Assembly: GCA_030146745.1 (NCBI GenBank)
Contig: JASLBD010000451.1
Span: 1 to 20,710, forward strand
Source of the DNA: Allosphingosinicella sp.
GTDB lineage: Bacteria > Pseudomonadota > Alphaproteobacteria > Sphingomonadales > Sphingomonadaceae
DNA: 20,710 bases
Direction: 5' to 3'
Shown here: positions 14,961 through 20,710 of the stretch, one piece after another
Layout: each line of letters begins with the position of its first letter
Position numbering within the stretch: position 1 is the stretch's first letter
Notes under the pieces: model-generated
Database searches by the model: none
What the model was told of the DNA's origin: nothing
The model's input: only the letters and a program-made list of their open reading frames with translations
Made by a program: the position numbers and the translations under genes

Positions 14961-15290
14961 AGGCGGGATCGCCTATATGGGATCTGCCGGGTTCGCCCGG
15001 CTATGGTGATAAAGTGCAGCGTGCAATAGACGCAGCGGACCCGGGGGCGGTACCCGGCGGCTCCACCAGGTGGGCCGAGCCTATTGGGGCGACACGCATG
15101 AAGCGTGCCGCCCCCGCGGCTCAGCTGATGGGGCCGAACTAGGATCGACGTGTGTTGAAAAGCGCTGTTTTTGCCCGGCCTGAATGCGCCGTAAAACCGT
15201 TCATAACCACAAGTGCCAACGACAACGAGGCGCTCGCGATTGCTGCTTAATCCCAACCCTCACGGGTAAGATTAAGTAGGCCAAAAGCGC
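14961..15290 (+). ncRNA. ssrA: Circularly permuted two-piece tmRNA (alpha-type ssrA)
   Basis: This is the ribosome-rescue tmRNA in its alphaproteobacterial permuted form. The acceptor piece comes first: T stem CCGGG/CCCGG with a 7-base loop, then CGGCTCC-A-CCA ending at 15068. After a spacer, the coding piece starts GGGGCCG at 15130-15136, which pairs with CGGCTCC through one G-U. A D-loop-like AACTAGGATCGACG follows. GCGCTG (coding piece) pairs with CAGCGT (acceptor piece) to form part of the long helix. The tag frame at 15215-15250 reads ANDNEALAIAA then stop. The hairpin GGCG-GGAT-CGCC (14961-14972) is near the 5' limit. Outer ends are approximate. The spacer 15069-15129 would be removed by processing. 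Confidence 0.92.
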
Positions 15291-15300
15291 GGTTCGGGCC

Positions 15301-15356
15301 GCACCGGGCAACAGAAGCGGATTCCAGCGGTACGGGGAGCACCGGGCAACAGAAGC
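15301..15356. repeat. 18-bp direct repeat downstream of ssrA
   Basis: GCACCGGGCAACAGAAGC occurs at 15301-15318 and again, perfectly, at 15339-15356, 20 bases apart. Two copies are too few for a CRISPR array, and no cas gene is near. It looks like a local duplication in the spacer between ssrA and the lipoprotein gene. Confidence 0.6.
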
Positions 15357-15368
15357 TCCCCACTTTCC

Positions 15369-15462
15369 CTCATCCCGTCGCCCCAGCGAAGGCTGGGGCC
15401 CCGGCGAGTGAAAGGCGCGGTGTTCTTCACCCGCCGGGATTCCCGCTTTCGCGGGAATGACG
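15369..15462. repeat. REP-like element, two hairpins
   Basis: CCCCAGC-GAAG-GCTGGGG at 15381-15398 and ATTCCCGC-TTTC-GCGGGAAT at 15439-15458 are perfect hairpins about 40 bases apart. The second, followed by GACG, is the typical sphingomonad dispersed palindrome (read on the other strand, a GAAA tetraloop). The pair lies just upstream of the lipoprotein gene and may affect its expression. Confidence 0.6.
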
Positions 15463-15476
15463 TATAGAGCTGTCCC

Positions 15477-15728
15477 ATGCGCCCAACCCTCCTCCTCGCC
15501 CTCCTCGTCCTCCTCGCCGCCTGCGAGCCGGAGCCCGAGAACATCCAGGCCAAGGCCGAGACGATGTCGCGCCAGCTCGAGGAGCGCGCCAACCAGATCA
15601 GGGCGGAAGCCGAGAACGGGGTCGAAGCCCAGGCCGCGCCGCTCGAAAAAGAGGCCGACGCCCTCCTCAACCGGATCGCCGGCAACGCGACCGGGAAGGT
15701 CGCGGACGAGCCCGTCAACGCCCGATAA
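15477..15728 (+). CDS. Small lipoprotein, unknown function
   Basis: An 83-residue protein. The signal MRPTLLLALLVLLAAC ends in lipobox LAAC (C16). The mature part is about 65 residues of charged, Ala/Glu-rich helix (AKAETMSRQLEERANQIRAE and AAPLEKEADALLNRI), probably a coiled coil. I recognise no family. The ribosome site before ATG 15477 is weak. It is followed 84 bases later by another exported-protein gene on the same strand. A periplasmic or outer-membrane anchored helical protein of the Lpp-like or entericidin-like size class is possible. Confidence 0.72.
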   Translation: MRPTLLLALLVLLAACEPEPENIQAKAETMSRQLEERANQIRAEAENGVEAQAAPLEKEADALLNRIAGNATGKVADEPVNAR

Positions 15729-15812
15729 GATCGGCGACAGCCGCCGAAGCGATAAGCCGCGGTTCAGCTACGGCACCGTAACGACCGGCGCTCCACTGCA
15801 GGAGAATATGCC

Positions 15813-16205
15813 ATGCCGTCCCGGACACTTCTGGCCGCTGCCGGCCTTTTCCTCGCCGGCGCGACGACGGCCGCGGCCTGCGCGAACCTGTCGACTCCCA
15901 GGCGCAATCTCAGCGATGCCGATATCGCCGCCTACGCCGCCGCGAAGTTCGACAAGAGGGCGATGATGTTCAAGCGGGTGGCGCTGGGCCGCCACCGCGG
16001 CCTTCCCGTCGTCGCGATCCATCCCTGCGGCGACGTCTGCCCCGTCTATACCCGCCGGATCGTCCATTACGACGTCCCGGTCGCCGATTGCGCTCGCCGC
16101 GGCGGGATCGTCCGGGAGGAGCTGATGCCGAGGGGTCCGGCGGTCGCCCGCCAGCCCTTCTGCGTCCCCGCCGTCCTCGCCGGGCCGAAGCCGTCCCGGC
16201 CCTGA
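15813..16205 (+). CDS. Exported Cys-containing protein, unknown function
   Basis: A 130-residue protein with a signal peptide (about 1-22, SRTLLAAAGLFLAGATTAAA). The mature part includes LSDADIAAYAAAKFDKRAMM, then CGDVCPVYTRRIVHYDVPV with a CxxxC pair, and two further cysteines near the C-terminus. The paired cysteines suggest periplasmic disulphides. GGAG lies 8 bases before ATG 15813. An ATG at 15808 is in another frame. I do not recognise the family. It is co-directional with the next gene (28-base gap), so they may form a small operon. Confidence 0.7.
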   Translation: MPSRTLLAAAGLFLAGATTAAACANLSTPRRNLSDADIAAYAAAKFDKRAMMFKRVALGRHRGLPVVAIHPCGDVCPVYTRRIVHYDVPVADCARRGGIVREELMPRGPAVARQPFCVPAVLAGPKPSRP

Positions 16206-16233
16206 GGCGCGTCCCACGATCCTGGAGTGACGA

Positions 16234-16821
16234 ATGAAGATCCCCGGTCCCGGCGCCTTCGCCCTCTTCATCCTCCTCGCCTTTCTCCCGGCCGCCCCCG
16301 CCGCCTCGGCGGAGGCGCCCTCGGCCGAGGAAGGAATTCGGGCCACCCTCTCGCGCTGGTATGAAGAGCTTGCCAAACGCGACAAGGGCCGCCTCTGGGG
16401 GCTGACCGCTCCGGGCTTCATCGACTCGACGCCGCCCGTCTACAATGCCAGGACCCGATCGCGCGCCGCCGGCCCGCGCGTCTATGGATCGCTCGCCGCC
16501 CGGGCCTTGAAATTCTCCTGGGAGATCGATTCGCTCCGCCGCGATTCCAGCTTCGCCAAGGTCCAGGTCTGGGAGCGCGGCTATTTCTACGCCTCCGCCC
16601 CCCAGGTGACCTACGAACGCGCCGCCGCAACCACCTTCATCCTCGAGCGGAGCGTGAAGGACGGACGCTGGCGCATCGCCGCCCACCAGTCCGGCGGCTA
16701 CGGGATCCCGCCGAACAAGGTCACTCGCCCGATGCCGGACCTCAGGGACCTCTACTACGCGACCCAGGGCAGGAACCGCGACCCCGCCGCCGACGCGCGG
16801 GCGGCGGCGCAGCGGCGCTAG
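16234..16821 (+). CDS. Exported protein with SnoaL/NTF2-like fold
   Basis: A 195-residue protein with a signal peptide ending near ASAEA (about residue 26). The mature domain SAEEGIRATLSRWYEELAKRD, LWGLTAPGFIDSTP, SFAKVQVWERGYF and DGRWRIAAHQSGG follows the alpha+beta order of SnoaL/DUF4440 (NTF2-like) proteins. It has no obvious catalytic dyad. A binding or small-molecule role in the periplasm is possible. ATG 16234 has GGAG about 6 bases upstream. The gene ends shortly before a terminator serving the opposite strand. Confidence 0.72.
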   Translation: MKIPGPGAFALFILLAFLPAAPAASAEAPSAEEGIRATLSRWYEELAKRDKGRLWGLTAPGFIDSTPPVYNARTRSRAAGPRVYGSLAARALKFSWEIDSLRRDSSFAKVQVWERGYFYASAPQVTYERAAATTFILERSVKDGRWRIAAHQSGGYGIPPNKVTRPMPDLRDLYYATQGRNRDPAADARAAAQRR

Positions 16822-16838
16822 CCATCCGCGGCGCCACG

Positions 16839-16867
16839 AAAAAAAGGCCCCGCGTCGCCGCGGAGCC
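16839..16867 (-). terminator. Rho-independent terminator of the PDVDV lipoprotein gene
   Basis: On the minus strand GGCTCCGCG pairs with CGCGGGGCC (one mismatch) around a 4-base loop, followed by seven T (A-run 16839-16845 on plus). It lies about 40 bases past the stop of the gene ending at 16908. The plus-strand side has no T-run, so it is directional. Confidence 0.8.
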
Positions 16868-16907
16868 TCTCCTTTCGGACCGGCGCCCGTCGCCGGCGGG
16901 ACGCGCC

Positions 16908-17132
16908 TTACTGGGCGTTCTCGGCCGGGACGTTGACGTCGACGTCGGGAACCTGGACGGTCTTGTTCTCCATCCCGACATCGACGTCGGGCGTGGTGAC
17001 GTTGAATTCGGGGAGCTGGCCGCCGGTCGCGTTGACGTCGACGTCGGGCATTTGCCCGTTCTGGGTCTGATCGACGTCGCAGGCCGCCAGGCCCAGGCCG
17101 CTTACCGCCAGCATGATCAGGGTCTTCTTCAT
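16908..17132 (-). CDS. Small acidic lipoprotein with PDVDV repeats
   Basis: A 74-residue protein. The signal MKKTLIMLAVSGLGLAAC has lipobox LAAC (C18). The mature part holds three PDVDV units (MPDVDVN, TPDVDVG, VPDVDVN) and one degenerate unit LPEFNV, separated by 13-20 residues. This is acidic and probably unstructured, or a calcium- or polymer-binding strand. AAGGAAG precedes ATG 17132 by about 7 bases. An upstream in-frame ATG at 17162 lacks signal-peptide logic. A terminator follows. I know similar small proteins in sphingomonads but no function for them. Confidence 0.75.
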   Translation of the reverse strand: MKKTLIMLAVSGLGLAACDVDQTQNGQMPDVDVNATGGQLPEFNVTTPDVDVGMENKTVQVPDVDVNVPAENAQ

Positions 17133-17280
17133 GATTGCTTCCTTTCGTCTTCCCCATGCCAAGACGCCCCGGCTCAGCCGAGGCGCCCGTCGGCAGAAGG
17201 GAGTAGCCTGCCAATGCCGCTGCGTGACCGGCGACCCCGTTCCTAACCTGCGATAAGATTCTATGTTCCGCCCCTGTCAC

Positions 17281-17308
17281 AAAAAAAGGCCGGGCGGCTC
17301 AGCCCCGC
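17281..17308 (-). terminator. Possible terminator overlapping the tandem-HTH gene end
   Basis: On the minus strand GGCGG-N7-CCGCC is followed by CGGCC and a run of six T. The stop codon of the gene at 17299 lies in the loop. The stem is short, so this is tentative. Confidence 0.4.
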
Positions 17309-17898
17309 CGGTGCCGGCGGACCATCCGGATCGCTTCGTCGATCGACGGCGGCGGCGCTCCGGTCTCGTCCGGATTTCCGAAGTGGAACGGCCGAGCCCG
17401 CTTCGCCGCGCTCGCCGCCCCGATCCACGCCGCGGCAAAGGCCCGCGCCTCCCGGACGCGCCGCCGGAAGTCGGGCCAGCGCCGCCAGTGCGCCTCGTAG
17501 GAGGAGACCGTCATCCCCGCCCGGTGGCAGGCGAGCTTCAAATTGTTGCATTGCCTGAGCATGCCCAGGAACCGCGCCTCGGCCCGGGGGGTCCATTGCG
17601 CGCCCGGGCTCCTGACCAGTTGCGGCGGCCGCCTCCCCGCCCGCTGAACGACGAGGTCGACGCCGCCGCGCCGCTTCCACGCCCCCGGCGGCCGGTTGCA
17701 CACGCCCCCGCCGAGCCGCTCCGCCGACTTCGCCTTGGCCGCCCGGCACTCCGAATCGAACCCCGGATCGTTCCGCCGGGCCAGCGCCACCCACGAGCGC
17801 GACACCCCCGCCTGCTCCGCCGAAAGCGTCAAATTGCCCGACTGCGCATAGGCCTTGAGGAACGCGCGGCGCGCGCCCTCGCCGATCTTCGCGGTCAC
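17299..17898 (-). CDS. Protein with two tandem HTH-like repeats, phage small-terminase-like
   Basis: A 199-residue protein with an internal duplication. RAFLKAYAQSGNLTLSAEQA plus GVSRSWVALARRNDPGFDSE (11-50) matches ARFLGMLRQCNNLKLACHRA plus GMTVSSYEAHWRRWPDFRRR (108-147). Each unit looks like a helix-turn-helix of the kind found in phage terminase small subunits and in sphingomonad proteins of unknown role. A basic linker (about 57-107) separates them. GTG 17898 has GGGAGG about 6 bases upstream. No terminase large subunit or other packaging gene lies next to it, so a domesticated remnant or a regulator are the options. The C-terminus is basic (RMVRRHRRG). Confidence 0.7.
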   Translation of the reverse strand: MTAKIGEGARRAFLKAYAQSGNLTLSAEQAGVSRSWVALARRNDPGFDSECRAAKAKSAERLGGGVCNRPPGAWKRRGGVDLVVQRAGRRPPQLVRSPGAQWTPRAEARFLGMLRQCNNLKLACHRAGMTVSSYEAHWRRWPDFRRRVREARAFAAAWIGAASAAKRARPFHFGNPDETGAPPPSIDEAIRMVRRHRRG

Positions 17899-17987
17899 CG
17901 CCCCCTCCCGATCGTCCCGGCCCCCTCGAAGGACCCGCCTGAGAACGAAAGAGGATATCGCGATTCGGAAGGTCCGTGTCCTTCAAT

Positions 17988-18305
17988 CTAGGGCGCGTCG
18001 GTCGATGAAGCGGGTCGGCGCAGGACGCGCGCCTCGGTCCACTCCCACACGTGCTTGCTGAGCCAGCCGCAGTAAGTACCCTCCATCACCTGGGCGACGA
18101 CCAGCTTGTCGCCGCCGTCGAGCTTCGAGCGGAGATCGGCGGTCACCTGCCCCGCCGACAGGGGAGTCGATACGAATCGGATCGATTCCAGCTCCGGATC
18201 GCCGACGCTCTCATACCGGTCGAGATGCGCGACGAACGCCGCCCAGGCGGAGTCGTAATCCGGCTTCTCTTCGTTCATGACCCAGACGACCAGGTGGACA
18301 TTCAC
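17988..18305 (-). CDS. Hypothetical 105-residue protein
   Basis: A compact alpha/beta protein starting MNVHLVVWVMNEEKPDYDSA, a predicted first beta strand and helix, followed by a helix WAAFVAHLDRYESV and ESIRFVSTPLSAGQVTADLR. A strand LVVAQVMEGTYCGWLS comes later. The beginning faintly recalls ferredoxin-like folds, but I recognise no family. GTG 18305 is supported by GGAGAG about 5 bases upstream. It ends in a Pro/Ser tail. It is 89 bases upstream of the tandem-HTH gene in the same direction, possibly co-transcribed. Confidence 0.65.
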   Translation of the reverse strand: MNVHLVVWVMNEEKPDYDSAWAAFVAHLDRYESVGDPELESIRFVSTPLSAGQVTADLRSKLDGGDKLVVAQVMEGTYCGWLSKHVWEWTEARVLRRPASSTDAP

Positions 18306-18503
18306 AGCTGCTCTCCAACCAACGGGGACGGACGCCTTGGCGACTCTGCCCCCTTCCGCCCTATAACCCGAAGGAATCGCTCGGCGCTATCCAGCCTTGC
18401 ATGGCCGCCGGCCCGCATTTCCCGCGACCATCGAAAAGCGCCTATTCGGGCTTGGCATAATGCGCTAACCGGTGAATTCAGCCATGTGGGGCATGGACGA
18501 GAC

Positions 18504-18990
18504 GTGACCGAGGATCGGCAAGCCTATGTGCCCGAGCAGGCCAGCCTGCTGGCGATCAGCCGAGTGCTCGAGGAGACGGCGCGGATGCTCCACGACTGGG
18601 CGCTCGCCGACGACCAGCCGCTCAGACGCCCGGCCGACAAGCCGATGCCGGTCACGGCGAGCCTCGTCCGAACCATCATCGCCGCCCGCCGGCACCGCCG
18701 CGATTTCCTCGGCTTCGACGCCGGCGACCCCGAATGGAGCCTGATGCTTGAGCTCTACGCCGCCCGCCTCGAAGGCCGCCAGCTCCACCAGACCGGCCTC
18801 TCGGTCGCCGCCGGCGTCCCCAGAGCACCGCCCTCCAAGCCACCCGCCGCCTGGTCGAAGCCGCCTCTTCACCACCAGGCCCGATCCCCGCGACGGCCGC
18901 AAGCTCCTCGTCGCCCTAACCGCCCCCGCCGCCGAACGAATCCGCTCCTACCTCACCGCCGCGCTGGAAATCGGTTCGCCGGTGGTCTGA
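18504..18990 (+). pseudogene. MarR-like winged-helix regulator, broken by two frameshifts
   Basis: A third member of the family at 1380 and 11179. Frame 1 reads from GTG 18504 (VTEDRQAYVPEQ) through FDAGDPEWSLMLELYAARLEG to SVAAGVP. Near 18821 the match moves to another frame (STALQATRRLVEA, the recognition helix). Near 18862 it moves again to LFTTRPDPRDGRKLLVALTA, ending at 18990. Restoring one G after CCCC at 18821 and one G in the GCC-GCC at about 18862 would rebuild a continuous protein. So two single-base deletions lie about 40 bases apart. Either this is a young pseudogene or the assembly has homopolymer-type errors. GTG 18486 is an alternative start. Confidence 0.72.
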
Positions 18991-19002
18991 GCCCCACTGC
19001 TC

Positions 19003-19062
19003 CCCGGCGAAGGCCGGGCCCAGCGGCACAGGCAGAGAAACTGGATCCCGGCCTTCGCCGGG
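19003..19062. repeat. REP-like inverted repeat pair
   Basis: CCCGGCGAAGGCCGGG (19003-19018) and its exact reverse complement CCCGGCCTTCGCCGGG (19047-19062) flank 28 bases. Each arm is itself nearly palindromic, the arrangement of bacterial REP doublets. It lies just past the broken regulator and before the XRE gene. Confidence 0.65.
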
Positions 19063-19143
19063 AAGCAAAGGCGGCGGCGAGCCCGATCGATCCGAAATTA
19101 TGCCAAGTTTGAATAGAATTTCCCGCTCCCTACGTCGGCGCCC

Positions 19144-19380
19144 ATGGCGGGCTACAACGACGAACGCGCCCGCCTGGAGCGCAAGCTCTGCCAGCTCCTC
19201 ATCCAAGCCCGAGAAGCCGCCGGCCTGAACCAGACCAAGCTCGGCAAGGCGGTCGGCCGCTCCCAAAGCTTCGTCTCCAATTATGAGCGCGCGCAGCGGC
19301 GGCTGGACCTGCCGGACTTGATCCTGGTGTGCCGGGCGATGGGCGTGGACCCGGTGGAGATTCTCAGGCGGCTGGATTGA
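19144..19380 (+). CDS. Small XRE-family HTH transcriptional regulator
   Basis: A 78-residue, single-domain Cro/C1-type DNA-binding protein. After ARLERKLCQLLIQAREAAGL comes the helix-turn-helix NQTKLGKAVGRSQSFVSNYE, then RAQRRLDLPDLILVCRAMGVDPVEIL, a full HTH_XRE fold with nothing else. The ribosome site before ATG 19144 is poor. Such solitary proteins are typical of mobile or prophage-derived DNA, or act as antitoxin-like regulators; no toxin is adjacent on the same strand. The downstream gene is convergent. Confidence 0.85.
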   Translation: MAGYNDERARLERKLCQLLIQAREAAGLNQTKLGKAVGRSQSFVSNYERAQRRLDLPDLILVCRAMGVDPVEILRRLD

Positions 19381-19471
19381 AACTGCGCGGATTTCGTCCT
19401 ATGTCAGGTTCAAGGATTGGGCATTTCCCGGTCGACGTTGGGGCTTCGGATTACCGCCGGGGCCCCTTCGT

Positions 19472-20200
19472 TCATGGAAACACCTCGAAATCGTTCACGC
19501 GCTGCCAGATCGCCTCGACGGCGCGATTGGGCTGATCCGGCCGCAAAGCCCGTAGCGCCAGCGGCCGGGCGATCAGGTCGCTTATCTGATGTCCGGCGAG
19601 ATTTGCCGCTTTGGCAACGAATACGGGCTCGAAGCCCATCGCCTTGAATGGAGCGCGTTTCCATCCCCATTCGGCTTGGCCGGCGGCAATGCGTCGAAAT
19701 TCCAGCTCCAGTTCCTGGTCTTCACCCTTGCCGCGCCCCTCGAACAATACGTGAGTCAGCCGTCCCTTCTGCCCTTGCGCCATCAGGCGCGAGCAAAGCT
19801 TCTCCATCAGGAAATGCATTGCGACCTGATAGGGATTCCAGGGATCCGAATAGCGGGCGCGATGCTTCTCCTTGTCGATCACCGCCGCATAGATTTGCAT
19901 CCGGATGCCGGCCATCATTGCGGTCAGCTCGTCGAAGAAGGCTTCCCGAGCTGCGCGATCGCGGCGGAGCAGATCGAAGGGCGGAAGCTGCTTCCTGATC
20001 TCGCGCTCGTGCAGAACGACGGCGTCATGGCCAAACCATTTGAACTTGAAGGCCCGAAGCGCCGGCTCGACCTCGCCCAGGTACACCTCTTTCTCGAAGA
20101 TGCAGAAGACGAGCGAGAAAAGCGGGAATTCCGGATCGATGCTTTCCATCCCGTGGTCGCCGCTCTCATCGGCGAAAACGATGTAATCGCTATAAGCCAT
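19472..20200 (-). CDS. DUF3800 domain protein
   Basis: A 242-residue protein with the DUF3800 hallmark DESGDHG (11-17) in the first strand (YIVFADESGDHG), a later FKWFGHDAVVLHEREIRKQL block, and the C-terminal GHQISDLIARPLAL motif. The fold is thought to be RNase H-like, with acidic residues D11/E12 and the late D (in QISDLI) suited to metal binding; activity is not established. It is often found in mobile or defence-related neighbourhoods. ATG 20200 follows the ribbon-helix-helix gene by 36 bases, so the two are probably one operon. Confidence 0.82.
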   Translation of the reverse strand: MAYSDYIVFADESGDHGMESIDPEFPLFSLVFCIFEKEVYLGEVEPALRAFKFKWFGHDAVVLHEREIRKQLPPFDLLRRDRAAREAFFDELTAMMAGIRMQIYAAVIDKEKHRARYSDPWNPYQVAMHFLMEKLCSRLMAQGQKGRLTHVLFEGRGKGEDQELELEFRRIAAGQAEWGWKRAPFKAMGFEPVFVAKAANLAGHQISDLIARPLALRALRPDQPNRAVEAIWQRVNDFEVFP

Positions 20201-20236
20201 GCGTCTCTCGTGAACGCTCCCCCATCCTCGACAAAG

Positions 20237-20416
20237 CTACTCGCCCGCCAGCCCTTTCGCCGCCAGCCGCCGAAGCGCCTCCGGCCGCGAAGGCAGGTCC
20301 GGCTGCTCCCGCCGCCAGGCATCGATCCGCTCAAGAAGGTCCGGCTGGACGCGGGCGCCAATGAACGTGCCCGACTGCCCGGGTCGCTTCTTTCTGGGGT
20401 TTTCAAAATCCACCAT
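20237..20416 (-). CDS. Ribbon-helix-helix (CopG/Arc-like) small DNA-binding protein
   Basis: A 59-residue protein: MVDFENPRKKRPGQSGTF, then IGARVQPDLLERIDAWRREQ and PDLPSRPEALRRLAAKGLAGE. The pattern of a beta strand (GTFIGARVQP), a helix (LLERIDAWRRE), a turn and a second helix beginning PSRPEALRRL is the RHH fold with its usual GARVxxxLxxxIDxWR core. The strand should enter the DNA major groove in a dimer. The gene sits 36 bases upstream of the DUF3800 gene, an antitoxin-like position. The palindrome at 20432-20447 lies 15 bases before its ATG. It is easily missed because of its size. Confidence 0.82.
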   Translation of the reverse strand: MVDFENPRKKRPGQSGTFIGARVQPDLLERIDAWRREQPDLPSRPEALRRLAAKGLAGE

Positions 20417-20431
20417 TGCCGCCGCCCCGGA

Positions 20432-20447
20432 CTTTTGTTATCAAAAG
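20432..20447 (-). promoter_or_regulatory. Palindromic operator candidate CTTTTG-N4-CAAAAG
   Basis: A perfect 6-bp dyad with AT-rich centre, in an otherwise GC-rich stretch, 15 bases upstream of the ribbon-helix-helix start codon. RHH proteins bind such short dyads and commonly repress themselves. The AT-rich core could also hold the -10 element. Confidence 0.5.
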
Positions 20448-20513
20448 CGAGCCGAGAGAAAGCGCCAACTTCCTCCCGGCTCTGACCAACGACCACCTGT
20501 TGTGGAGGTGATG

Positions 20514-20710
20514 ATGGCTGCCCGTCAGCCTAGCATCAGCCGACGGCGTGTCCTAGGCGCCGCGGCTGCAATACCGCTTCTGCCTCTCGCCCCCGTTCGG
20601 GCTGAGCCTGTCGAACCCCTCACCGTCCCAAGCCGCGAGGCATGGGACCGCAACCTGACCCGCTACCGCGACCTCGCCGCCCGAGCGAAGAAGGCCGAGG
20701 AAACCGGCTG
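20514..20710 (+). CDS. Tat-exported protein, 5' part only, cut by the window end
   Basis: An open frame of at least 65 residues runs off the right edge. It begins MAARQPSISRRRVLGAAAAI, a twin-arginine signal (SRRRVLGA followed by a hydrophobic Ala/Leu stretch, then AxA-like cleavage PVRAEP). The mature start is charged and helical (REAWDRNLTRYRDLAARAKK). GGAGG at 20504-20508 is 5 bases before ATG 20514; ATG 20511 is too close. It is divergent from the RHH gene, so the two may share a control region. The function is not visible in this fragment. Confidence 0.75.
   Translation, partial: MAARQPSISRRRVLGAAAAIPLLPLAPVRAEPVEPLTVPSREAWDRNLTRYRDLAARAKKAEETG

Noticed and set aside
14948..15256. 102-codon minus-strand frame
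   Set aside because: It is antisense to the tmRNA gene, whose pairing and tag explain the sequence.
15301..15356. CRISPR array
   Set aside because: Only two 18-bp units with one 20-base spacer and no cas gene.

Overview
The window is GC-rich DNA with dense, often overlapping genes. It looks like a chromosomal segment of an alphaproteobacterium, most likely of the Sphingomonadales. The best support is a circularly permuted two-piece tmRNA gene with tag ANDNEALAIAA, dispersed GC-rich REP-like palindromes of the kind common in sphingomonads, and several small-protein families that I associate with that order. The assignment comes from recognition and was not computed.

Layout: 6-1144 holds core genes, an IlvE-type aminotransferase and tRNA-Gln(UUG). 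From 11751 down to 1380 on the minus strand lies the most interesting part. It has a MarR-like winged-helix regulator, then three tiny paralogous peptides (42, 46 and 43 codons) that share the N-terminal motif M-x-[ND]-V-N-[RK]-L-P-x-L-[DE]-x-E-[AV]-G and end in hydrophobic tails. Next come two related proteins built as a beta domain plus HEAT-like repeats. One has a His-rich, cupin-like putative metal site; the other seems to have lost it. They are followed by an ABC exporter without a peptidase domain, a four-helix membrane protein, a HlyD-type membrane-fusion protein, a MacB/LolD-type ATPase and two FtsX-like permeases. A second MarR-like regulator closes the region. From the cupin-like gene to the first permease every junction is a 4-base ATGA/GTGA overlap, so these genes very probably form one translationally coupled operon. 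I read it as a system that makes, possibly modifies, exports and perhaps tolerates small hydrophobic peptides (RiPP-like or leaderless bacteriocin-like). That function is an inference.

12253-14874 (minus) is a LemA lipoprotein / TPM-domain / TPM-domain / NUDIX operon. About 14961-15290 is the permuted ssrA gene. 15477-17132 holds small exported proteins and lipoproteins, including one with PDVDV repeats. 17299-18305 has a protein with two tandem HTH-like repeats and an unknown 105-residue protein. 18504-18990 is a third member of the MarR-like family, broken by two single-base frameshifts.

The right end, 19144-20710, carries a small XRE regulator, a DUF3800 protein preceded by a 59-residue ribbon-helix-helix protein with a palindromic operator candidate, and the start of a Tat-exported protein cut by the window edge. 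This end looks like accessory DNA.
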